A DNA stretch of 64,000 bases from Janthinobacterium sp. FW305-129 (GTDB taxonomy: Bacteria > Pseudomonadota > Gammaproteobacteria > Burkholderiales > Burkholderiaceae_D): positions 62,001 through 126,000 of the forward strand of contig NZ_JACYMM010000007.1 of the NCBI RefSeq assembly GCF_020858115.1, in the 5' to 3' direction. The position numbers and the translations under genes were made by a program. The notes under the pieces were generated by a model. It was given only the letters and a program-made list of their open reading frames with translations, ran no database searches and was not told the origin of the DNA. Positions 34,212 to 41,289 of the stretch are shown one piece after another. Every line of letters begins with the position of its first letter. The stretch's first letter is position 1.

Positions 34212-35575
34212 GGCTTGCGGCTGCTTTCGCGCGACAGCGCTTCGAGGAAGGTGCGCGTGACGCGCATGCCGTTGGCGTAGGACACGCCGCGCGCGTCGAT
34301 GCGGCTTTGCAGGCTCATGAGCGGCTCATCGGTGCTGGCCGCCAGCAGGGCAAAGTCGTACAGTCCCGTAAACTTGCGGTAGGCGCGCACGCACAGCACG
34401 GCGCGCAGGGGCAGGGTGGCGTTCTTGACGAACTGTTCGGTGCAATGGGGCCCTGTCAGGTGCGCACTCTTGTAGCTGCCGAAACTTTCATTCTTGAACG
34501 AGGCGCTGGCCAGCTCGGAAAAGCGCAGGGCGCCCAGTTCGCTGCTGCGCAAGAATTCGTGGCGCATCGACACTTGCCCCGTCTGCAGGGCGCCGGAAAT
34601 GAAGATGGCCGATTCCATGGCGCAACTCGTGTTGTCGAGCATGTAGGGCTTGTCGGACTTGACGTTGGAGCGGCCCCAGCAGCGCATCTGGTCCGACTCG
34701 CGCACGGGCACGCGGTACGGTCCCATGGCTTTCAAGCTCAGCGGCGTGTCGAGCAGGCGCGCCAGCATGACGTCCTGGTGCGCCAGCAGCTGCGCCGTCA
34801 CCAGCGGCTTGAAGTCTTTCGGCGGCTTGCCTTGCTGCGCCACCCTGGCCAGTAATTGCTGCGCATAGCGGGCCGGCACGAGAAAACTGACGAGTTCGCC
34901 ATCGAGGCGTTTCGACACGTTCACGCCGGCGACGTCGCCGTTCGCGGTGACGCTGGGGCCGCCGCTCATGCCGGAATTGATCGGTCCCGTAAACATCAGC
35001 TGGTCGTAGAAGCTGCGCGTGACGACGCCGTTGTACGAACCTTCCGAAATGGCGAAGCCCAGGTCCAGCGGATTGCCCATCGAATACAGGTACTGGCCCT
35101 GCGTCAGCGGTGCCAGCGGCTCCGGCATCTTGAAAAAGCCCGTGCCATGGCGGTTCACGCGCAGCACGGCCAGGTCGTGCAGCACGTCGACGGCCAGCAA
35201 TTCCACATTGCCCCGCTGGCCGCTGGTGTCGACCCATTCGCCCACATAGGTGTCCGGGTCGAGGGCGAATTGCGACACGACGTGATAGTTGCTCACTACC
35301 AGGTTGCCCGTGCCGATCAAGAAGCCTGAGCCGACCGACGATTGCGTGCGGCCGTTTTTCAGCAGCACGCGCACTTGCAAAATATCGGCGCGCGCGGCCG
35401 TGTACAGTTTTTGCGCGGCGGACGAGGGCGGCGGCAGGGACGCATGTTCGGTGGCGGCGGGCGCGGCGGTGGCCGGCGGCGGTTTTACAGGAGGAGTCGC
35501 AGCGGCGGGGGCCGCGTGGGCGCCTGCGGCAGCGCACAGGCTGGCCAGCAAGCAGGCGAAGTTAGATAATTTCAT
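34208..35575 (-). CDS. Exported trypsin-like serine protease (no PDZ domain)
   Basis: The protein has 455 aa, with signal peptide MKLSNFACLLASLCAAAGAHA and a Pro/Ala-rich linker before the protease domain. The catalytic triad is readable: His98 in VVSNYHVVSQ, Asp134 in VLHDLAVLRV, and Ser204 in NSGMSGGPSVTANGDVAGVN. This is the S1 / HtrA-like fold, but no PDZ domain follows. The C-terminal 220 residues are an unrecognised domain with cysteines (MRCWGRS, DNTSCAMES, GPHCTEQF and LCVRAYR) likely forming disulfides. AAGGA precedes the ATG. It overlaps the membrane FHA gene by 4 nt and lies 70 nt after ribA. Confidence 0.87.
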   Translation of the reverse strand: MKLSNFACLLASLCAAAGAHAAPAAATPPVKPPPATAAPAATEHASLPPPSSAAQKLYTAARADILQVRVLLKNGRTQSSVGSGFLIGTGNLVVSNYHVVSQFALDPDTYVGEWVDTSGQRGNVELLAVDVLHDLAVLRVNRHGTGFFKMPEPLAPLTQGQYLYSMGNPLDLGFAISEGSYNGVVTRSFYDQLMFTGPINSGMSGGPSVTANGDVAGVNVSKRLDGELVSFLVPARYAQQLLARVAQQGKPPKDFKPLVTAQLLAHQDVMLARLLDTPLSLKAMGPYRVPVRESDQMRCWGRSNVKSDKPYMLDNTSCAMESAIFISGALQTGQVSMRHEFLRSSELGALRFSELASASFKNESFGSYKSAHLTGPHCTEQFVKNATLPLRAVLCVRAYRKFTGLYDFALLAASTDEPLMSLQSRIDARGVSYANGMRVTRTFLEALSRESSRKP

Positions 35576-35645
35576 GCATCCTTTGTGCGTGAGCAGGAGC
35601 GACGCTGGCGCCCAGAGGGCGCGCCGCTGCGCGCCGGCCGGGCAA

Positions 35646-36311
35646 TTACAGGGCGCCGTCTTCCAGCGCCGGCGCCGTTTCCGGCGTCATCATGTGGCCC
35701 AGCTTGCTTTGCTTGGTATTCAGGTAATGCTGGTTGAAGGCGTTGCGGTTGACCAGCAGCGGCACGCGTTCGGCCACCGTGATGCCCAGCGCTTCCATGG
35801 CGGCGATCTTGCGCGGGTTGTTCGTCATCAAGCGCAGGCTGTCGATGCCGAATTGCGCAAACATGGGCTTGCACAAGGTGTAGTTGCGCGCGTCGGCCTT
35901 GAAGCCCAGCTGTTCATTCGCCTGTACCGTGTCGGCGCCCGCCTCTTGCAGGCGGTAGGCGCGGATCTTGTTGATCAGGCCGATGCCGCGTCCTTCCTGG
36001 CGCAGGTACAGCAAGATGCCGCGGCCTTCCTCGGCGATGCGTTTCAAGGCGCCTTCGAGCTGGGCGCCGCAGTCGCAGCGCTGGGAAAACAGCACGTCGC
36101 CCGTCAGGCACTCGGAATGCACGCGCGCCAGCACCGGCTCGCCGTTGCCGATATCGCCCAGCACCATGGCCAGGTGTTCCTTGCCCGTGGCGTGCTCGAC
36201 AAAGGCGTGCAGGGTGAACTGGGCCCACGGCGTCGGCAGTGCGCAGGAAGTCGTGTAATCCAATTCGCCTGTCGCCAGGAGGTCTGCGCCGCTTTGCATG
36301 GTTGTGCTCAT
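35646..36311 (-). CDS. ribA: GTP cyclohydrolase II
   Basis: The protein has 221 aa from ATG 36311 (ATG 36299 is also possible). It is the first committed enzyme of riboflavin synthesis: GTP to diaminohydroxy-phosphoribosylamino-pyrimidine, formate and pyrophosphate. The zinc ligands are the cysteines in [17 protein letters not shown]. The active-site motif [18 protein letters not shown] is intact, as is [16 protein letters not shown] near the end. It is the stand-alone form without a RibB domain. I looked for an FMN riboswitch upstream and saw none. A GC-rich inverted repeat lies 22 nt before the start. Confidence 0.95.
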   Translation of the reverse strand: MSTTMQSGADLLATGELDYTTSCALPTPWAQFTLHAFVEHATGKEHLAMVLGDIGNGEPVLARVHSECLTGDVLFSQRCDCGAQLEGALKRIAEEGRGILLYLRQEGRGIGLINKIRAYRLQEAGADTVQANEQLGFKADARNYTLCKPMFAQFGIDSLRLMTNNPRKIAAMEALGITVAERVPLLVNRNAFNQHYLNTKQSKLGHMMTPETAPALEDGAL

Positions 36312-36332
36312 ATAAGTAATTATCAAAAATAA

Positions 36333-36368
36333 AAGGCGCGCGACACCACTCCGGTGCCGGCGCGCCTT
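36333..36368. other. Inverted repeat between phoX and ribA
   Basis: AAGGCGCGC and GCGCGCCTT flank an inner stem of GACACC and GGTGCC; the whole can fold into a long hairpin. It lies downstream of phoX and just upstream of ribA on the same strand, so it may be a terminator for the first or a leader structure of the second. The T-run is short. Confidence 0.45.
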
Positions 36369-36488
36369 GCCATCATACCAAAAAGCAGGGAAACGTTTTT
36401 CCCCGGCTGCCTTTCGGTCGTTGCAATGTCTGGTGATGAACCTTACTTAGGGGCACTTCCTCCTTTTACAAGGTGGATGGCTGGCTTT

Positions 36489-36512
36489 GCCTGGCGGATG
36501 CCGCCGCCAGGC
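36489..36512 (-). other. Hairpin immediately after the phoX stop codon
   Basis: GCCTGGCGG (36489-36497) pairs with CCGCCAGGC (36504-36512), 8 nt beyond the end of phoX. On the minus strand it is followed by AAAGCC, not a T-run, so termination here would need Rho or the next hairpin. Confidence 0.4.
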
Positions 36513-36520
36513 ACGGGACG

Positions 36521-38770
36521 TCAGCTGCCGATGCGTCCGCCATCGTTCTTGGTGATCACGATGGTGGCCGAGCGGGGGCGCTTGCCAGTCCCATAGCCGG
36601 CGTTGGCCGGCCACTGGCTCGTGTATTTGGACGGATCGCCGATATTTTCCAGCTTGGTGTTTTCGCCCGGATGCTGGATGTTGATGAACATGGTCTTGCC
36701 GTCCGGCGTTTCGCTGATGCCCGTGATTTCCGAGCCGACCGGCCCCACCAGGAAGCGCTTGAGCGTGTCGGCCGTGGGTTTCTTGCCGATGAAGGTGTCG
36801 ACGGCCAGGTTGCCGCCGGCCGCCGTGGCGTAGTTCAGGGTGGACTTGGCGCCGTCGCCGACCTTGCCGGGGATGGCGGCCAGCATCATGCAGTTGGTCA
36901 CATCGGTGTACGCGCCATCGTCGGTCTGGATCCAGCAGATGCCCGTGTAGGGGCTGAAGGCGAGGCCATCCGGGCTCGAGAAATCCTGGTCGGCCGTCAG
37001 GTTCGACAGGTTGATCTTGCTGGCGTCGGCGCCGCTCTCGGCGCCGAACAGGTAGACATCCCAGGTAAAGCTGGTGGCTGCCGCCGCGCCCGTGCCTTCC
37101 TTGAAGCGGATGATATGGCCGTTTGGATTGCCGTTTTGCGCGCTGCTGCCCTTCATGTCCGTGTAGGCGCGCGGGTTGCCGCCGTCCGGCGCCAGCTGCG
37201 ACGAGCCGCTCGGATTGACGGTGCGGTTCGAGTTGTTGGTCAGCGTGTAATAGATCTCGCCGTTGGCCGGGTTGACCGAGCACCATTCCGGGCGGTCCAT
37301 TTTTGTTGCGCCCACGGCGTCGGCCGCCAGGCGGGCGTTGACCAGCACGTCGGCCAGGTCGGCGAACTTGTAGGCGCCGTACGCCTGGATCAGCGCGTTC
37401 GACAGGGCCAGCTCGATCCACTGGCCGGTGCCGTCGGCGGCCAGCTTGGCCACGTACAGCTTGCCTGAATCGAGGTATTTGTCGCCGGTGGCGATGCGGT
37501 CGGCCGGGTTGGCGTCCGCGGCGGCCCAGACGGCGGCCGTGACGAATTTGTAGATGTATTCGTTGCGTGAATCGTCGCCCATGTAGACGGCCAGCTGCTG
37601 GCCCACGGCCGGCACGCTGAAGGCGGCGCTTTCGTGCGCGTAGCGGCCCAGCGCCGTGCGCTTGCGGATCGCCTTGGTTTTGTCGTACGGGTCCATCTCG
37701 ACGATGTAGCCCATGCCGTTCAGCTCATTGCGGTAGTCGTCGCTGCCATCGGCCGATGCGCCGGTCTTGCTCAGGTTCCAGCGCGCGTACTTGTCGTCGC
37801 TGCCGCCCGTTTCCCAGCCGTGGCGCGAGGCGCCGCCCTGGCTGCGGCCATAGCGGTTCAGCGACACCACGGATTTGTCGCCGCGCGCGGCGTTGTCGGT
37901 GGCCGAGCGCGTGAAGTAGCCGGCCCAGTTTTCTTCGCCGGACAGGTAGCTGCCCCATGGCGACTTGCCCGTGCCGCAGTTGTTGATGGTGCCGCGCGTC
38001 TTGGTGCCGGTCGGCGAGTACTTGGTCACCACGAGGGCGTTGCCGCGCACGGGGCCGGCAAGCTCGATATCCGTCAGCGGCGTGACGCGGCGGTTGAAGG
38101 CGGAATCGTTGACGGTGGCCCAGGCGCTGCCCGTCTTCTTGACTTCCACCACGCTCAGGCCATGGACGGCCACTTCCTTGTCGACTTCGGCGGCGGGGCG
38201 CGGCAGCGTGGTGGTGCCGCCATTCACGTGCAGGAAGTGCGAGGACAGTTTTTCGTCGGTGGTCGCTTCGTGGTTCATCGCCAGCAAGCCCCGTTCGGCG
38301 CCGGATGCCAGCGGCGCGCCGGCGGCGGACAGGCCGTAGTATTCCATGCCGTCGTGGTGGTCGCCGGCGCGGTTGTCGAAATCGGTATCGCTGCCGTCGT
38401 TCTTGTAGGCTGGCGTGGCCGCGCGCAGCGAGTCGCCCAGCGCATACAGGGCGGTGGCCGTGTAGCCGGCCGGCACCGACACGACGTCGGCCAGGCTTTT
38501 TGGCACGGCCGTGAAGGCCAGCAGTTTTTCGGGCGTCGGCGTTGGCGTCGGCGTCGGCGTGACGGCGGCCGCATCGCTGCCGCCGCCGCAAGCGGACAGG
38601 CCCATCGAACCCATGACGGCGGTAGCGGCCGTGACGGCGCTGCCGCGCAGCCAGTTGCGGCGGCTCAGGCGGGCGTTCAGGATGCTGTTGAAATGGTTGT
38701 CGTGGGACGCGTTGCTGTCAATGTCGTTCAGATCGGTGGCGCGGATGGCCAGATCGTTGGGCTTGTTCAT
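36521..38770 (-). CDS. phoX: PhoX-family alkaline phosphatase (DUF839), Tat-exported
   Basis: The protein has 749 aa. It is a calcium/iron-dependent phosphomonoesterase that frees phosphate from organic esters outside the cytoplasm. The N-terminus has the 30-residue leader typical of PhoX, then a Tat motif SRRNWLRG (residues 36-43), a hydrophobic segment and SAC (Cys61) that could be a lipobox. Family landmarks include GLLAMNHEATTDEKL, GWETGGSDDKYARWNLSKTG, GRYAHESAAFS and the C-terminal DPSKYTSQWP. The promoter region carries four Pho-box heptamers, which fits phosphate-starvation control by PhoB. It is transcribed alone. Confidence 0.92.
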   Translation of the reverse strand: MNKPNDLAIRATDLNDIDSNASHDNHFNSILNARLSRRNWLRGSAVTAATAVMGSMGLSACGGGSDAAAVTPTPTPTPTPEKLLAFTAVPKSLADVVSVPAGYTATALYALGDSLRAATPAYKNDGSDTDFDNRAGDHHDGMEYYGLSAAGAPLASGAERGLLAMNHEATTDEKLSSHFLHVNGGTTTLPRPAAEVDKEVAVHGLSVVEVKKTGSAWATVNDSAFNRRVTPLTDIELAGPVRGNALVVTKYSPTGTKTRGTINNCGTGKSPWGSYLSGEENWAGYFTRSATDNAARGDKSVVSLNRYGRSQGGASRHGWETGGSDDKYARWNLSKTGASADGSDDYRNELNGMGYIVEMDPYDKTKAIRKRTALGRYAHESAAFSVPAVGQQLAVYMGDDSRNEYIYKFVTAAVWAAADANPADRIATGDKYLDSGKLYVAKLAADGTGQWIELALSNALIQAYGAYKFADLADVLVNARLAADAVGATKMDRPEWCSVNPANGEIYYTLTNNSNRTVNPSGSSQLAPDGGNPRAYTDMKGSSAQNGNPNGHIIRFKEGTGAAAATSFTWDVYLFGAESGADASKINLSNLTADQDFSSPDGLAFSPYTGICWIQTDDGAYTDVTNCMMLAAIPGKVGDGAKSTLNYATAAGGNLAVDTFIGKKPTADTLKRFLVGPVGSEITGISETPDGKTMFINIQHPGENTKLENIGDPSKYTSQWPANAGYGTGKRPRSATIVITKNDGGRIGS

Positions 38771-38828
38771 GGGCTGCGATGTCCTGTGGTTGCGTGATTT
38801 AAAGGCAACCGCATGATAGTTGTCGAAT

Positions 38829-38868
38829 GTGACAGCGCCATGTCAGCTTGATGACAAAACGGTGACAG
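38829..38868 (-). promoter_or_regulatory. Two tandem Pho boxes upstream of phoX
   Basis: On the minus strand four heptamers stand exactly 11 bp apart: CTGTCAC, TTGTCAT, CTGACAT and CTGTCAC (plus-strand positions 38862-38868, 38851-38857, 38840-38846 and 38829-38835). Each neighbouring pair has the PhoB consensus layout, CTGTCAT-N4-CTGTCAT. They lie about 60-100 nt before the phoX start. Confidence 0.8.
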
Positions 38869-38926
38869 GCTGCCGGCCCGGCGGGCCGCGTCCATGACGG
38901 GCCCGTCCGGTCAGGCGGCCTTGGCC

Positions 38927-39313
38927 TTATCTGGCCTGGCGAAAGCCGCGCTCCACCAGCAACAGCATGCCGCCGAAGATGGACAGGTTCTTCAGGAAGT
39001 TCGTCAGCTGGTCCTGGAAGTGGGCCGCATCGGCGCTCCAGAAGGCGTGGAAGATGAGCGTCGTCGGGATCAGGAACAGCGCCAGGGCCAGCGCCGCCCA
39101 GCGCGCCTGCCAGCCCGTGATCAGCAGCAGGCCGCCGCCCACTTCCAGGACGATCACGCCCACCAGCAAAATATTGGCAATTGGCAAGCCCTGACTGGCC
39201 ATGTAGCCGGCCACGCCCGCAAAGCCGCCGATTTTCAGCAAGCCCGAGACAAAGAACAGCACGCCAAGGGCGGCACGGCCGAGGGGGAGCAATACGTTGG
39301 TTCTGTTTTCCAT
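38927..39313 (-). CDS. DoxX-family membrane protein
   Basis: The protein has 128 aa from ATG 39313 (AAAGAG upstream). Four hydrophobic helices are visible, with the DoxX-family features GRAALGVLFFVSGLLKIGGF, QGLPIANILLVGVIVLEVGG and FLKNLSIFGGMLLLV. DoxX proteins are small quinone-interacting or redox-related membrane proteins of mostly unknown function. It lies 27 nt after the pirin gene on the same strand and is presumably co-transcribed with it. Confidence 0.85.
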   Translation of the reverse strand: MENRTNVLLPLGRAALGVLFFVSGLLKIGGFAGVAGYMASQGLPIANILLVGVIVLEVGGGLLLITGWQARWAALALALFLIPTTLIFHAFWSADAAHFQDQLTNFLKNLSIFGGMLLLVERGFRQAR

Positions 39314-39340
39314 GATTTTCTCTTTCTTTGTATTTATCAA

Positions 39341-40042
39341 TTATTTCGGTAAATCGAAGACCAGAAACTCTGCGTCCTCTGCTTGCGTGATGATCACGGC
39401 CGCTTCCTGCGTCAATTTCAGCGCATCGCCCGCTTTCAAGGGCGTGCCGTTGACGACCAGGCTGCCGCGAATCAGGTGCACATAGGCAAGGCGGCCTTCG
39501 TCCAGCGCATGTTCGGCCTGTTCTCCTTCCTGCAGGATGCTGGCGTAGATGGCCGCATTCTGGTGGATCAGCACGGAACCCTGGCGGCCGTCGGACGAAG
39601 CGATCAAACGCAGCTTGCCCCGTTTGCTTTCCGGCGTGAAGTGTTTCTCTTCATAGCTGGGCGCAATGCCCGTCACGTTCGGCTGGATCCAGATCTGCAG
39701 GAAGTGCAAGCCATCCGTCGCCGAGTGGTTGAACTCGCTGTGGCGCACGCCGCTGCCGGCGCTCATGCGCTGCACATCGCCGTAGTGCAGCACGGAACCG
39801 GTGCCCATGCTGTCCTTGTGTTCGAGCGCGCCGTCGAGCACATACGAAATGATTTCCATGTCGCGGTGGCCGTGCGTGCCGAAACCCTGGCCTGGCGTGA
39901 CCCGGTCTTCATTGATCACCAGCAAGGGGCCAAAGCCCATGTGCAGCGGATCGTGATAGCTGCCGAAGGAAAAGCTGTGGTGGGAATTGAGCCAGCCGTG
40001 GTTGGCGGCGCCGCGTTCTTCGCTATGACGAATCTGTAACAT
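39341..40042 (-). CDS. Pirin-family protein (YhhW-like, bicupin)
   Basis: The protein has 233 aa. It is a two-cupin protein with the N-terminal metal site in FGTHGHRDMEIISYVLDGAL (two His) plus later His and Glu in RHSEFNHS. Bacterial YhhW/pirin homologues can have quercetin 2,3-dioxygenase activity in vitro; the physiological role is uncertain. It is first of a pirin-doxX unit and is divergent from a LysR gene 166 nt away, an arrangement that suggests regulation by that LysR protein. Confidence 0.9.
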   Translation of the reverse strand: MLQIRHSEERGAANHGWLNSHHSFSFGSYHDPLHMGFGPLLVINEDRVTPGQGFGTHGHRDMEIISYVLDGALEHKDSMGTGSVLHYGDVQRMSAGSGVRHSEFNHSATDGLHFLQIWIQPNVTGIAPSYEEKHFTPESKRGKLRLIASSDGRQGSVLIHQNAAIYASILQEGEQAEHALDEGRLAYVHLIRGSLVVNGTPLKAGDALKLTQEAAVIITQAEDAEFLVFDLPK

Positions 40043-40208
40043 GGTGGACTCCGTTTCTAAAGGTTAATGTGCGATAATTTCGAAGGGCCGTTGCCTGGCA
40101 GTTGCCGTGGCGCCTGATCTGCCCGTCGCTGTACGATGGAGAAAGTATAGGGCGCCCAACCGAGAAAGAAAAACGGAAAATCTACCGAGCTATGATCGAA
40201 AAAATCGA

Positions 40209-41135
40209 ATGTTAAGACTGAGCCTGGAAGCCCTGCAAATCGTCGACGCCATCGACCGCCGCGGATCGTTCTCGTCGGCCGGCAAGGAGTTGCATAAAGT
40301 CCCGTCCACCATTTCCTATACGGTGGCCAAGCTGGAAGACGACCTGGGCGTGCAGGTGTTCCAGCGCAATGGCCCGAAAGTCATGCTGACGGCGGCCGGC
40401 CAGGAATTGCTGAAAGAGGGCAGGTATCTGCTGAAGGCGGCGCAGGACCTCGAGCACCGCGTGCGCCGCGTGGCTTCCGGCTGGGAAACGGAATTGTCCA
40501 TCGGCATCGATTCCATGTTTTCCGCCGTGGCGCTGGCCGATGACGTGCGCGCCTTCTATGACGTGGCGCAACAGACGCGCTTGCGCCTGTCGCAAGACAC
40601 CCTGTCGGGCACCTGGGAAGCGCTGCTGGACCGGCGCGCCGACTTGCTGGTGGGCGCGCCCGGCGACGGGCCGGCCGGCGGCGGCTATATCGCGCAGCCG
40701 ATCGGCATGCTCGACTTCGTCTTCACCGTGGCGCCCACGCATCCGCTGGCGCAGGTGCCGGAACCCCTGTCGCGCGGCCACCTGCAGCAGCACCGGGCCG
40801 TGGTGGTGGCCGATTCGGCGCGCCAGATGGCGCCGCGCACGGTGGGGTTGCTGCTGGGACAAGATGCCTTGAGCGTGCCCAACATGCAGGTCAAGTTCGA
40901 TTACCAGGTGCTGGGGCTGGGCTTTGGCTTCCTGCCGGGGCCGTGCGCGCGCGCCGCCATCGCGCGTGGCTTGCTGGTGGAAAAGGCCGTGGAAGAGCCG
41001 AAACCGTCGGAAACGTTTTACCTGGCCTGGCGCGTGGGCGAGGATGGCGCCGCGCTGCGCTGGTGGATGGCGCGCATGCGCGAACCGGACGTGTTTGCCC
41101 GCCTGGCGCAGCATCTGCCTGGCCATTCGGCGTAG
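40209..41135 (+). CDS. LysR-family transcriptional regulator
   Basis: The protein has 308 aa from ATG 40209; the frame is open 34 codons further upstream, but the HTH begins right after this ATG. The winged helix is LSLEALQIVDAIDRRGSFSS, then AGKELHKVPSTISYTVAKLE and QVFQRNGPKVMLTAAGQELL. The effector domain is of usual length and ends LPGHSA. It is divergent from pirin-doxX and most likely controls those genes. A terminator hairpin follows. Confidence 0.9.
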   Translation: MLRLSLEALQIVDAIDRRGSFSSAGKELHKVPSTISYTVAKLEDDLGVQVFQRNGPKVMLTAAGQELLKEGRYLLKAAQDLEHRVRRVASGWETELSIGIDSMFSAVALADDVRAFYDVAQQTRLRLSQDTLSGTWEALLDRRADLLVGAPGDGPAGGGYIAQPIGMLDFVFTVAPTHPLAQVPEPLSRGHLQQHRAVVVADSARQMAPRTVGLLLGQDALSVPNMQVKFDYQVLGLGFGFLPGPCARAAIARGLLVEKAVEEPKPSETFYLAWRVGEDGAALRWWMARMREPDVFARLAQHLPGHSA

Positions 41136-41140
41136 GCCTT

Positions 41141-41167
41141 AAAATGTTGACATACGCCAACATTTTT
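41141..41167 (+). terminator. Terminator after the LysR gene
   Basis: AAAATGTTG (41141-41149) and CAACATTTT (41158-41166) are perfect complements with an 8-nt loop, and one more T follows. The stem is AT-rich, so efficiency is uncertain. Confidence 0.55.
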
Positions 41168-41289
41168 AAGTTACCATATTCACAGTATTTCCCGCCCGAC
41201 CTCCATGCCCCATAGTGGGATTTTGATGATTACACACACTGCAGCGCCCCTGATACCTTCCCCCGACCTGGCCCAAGCGTGGGGTAGCC

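Noticed and set aside
36312..36520. FMN riboswitch before ribA
   Set aside because: I looked for the conserved RFN-element blocks and found none, only GC-rich hairpins.
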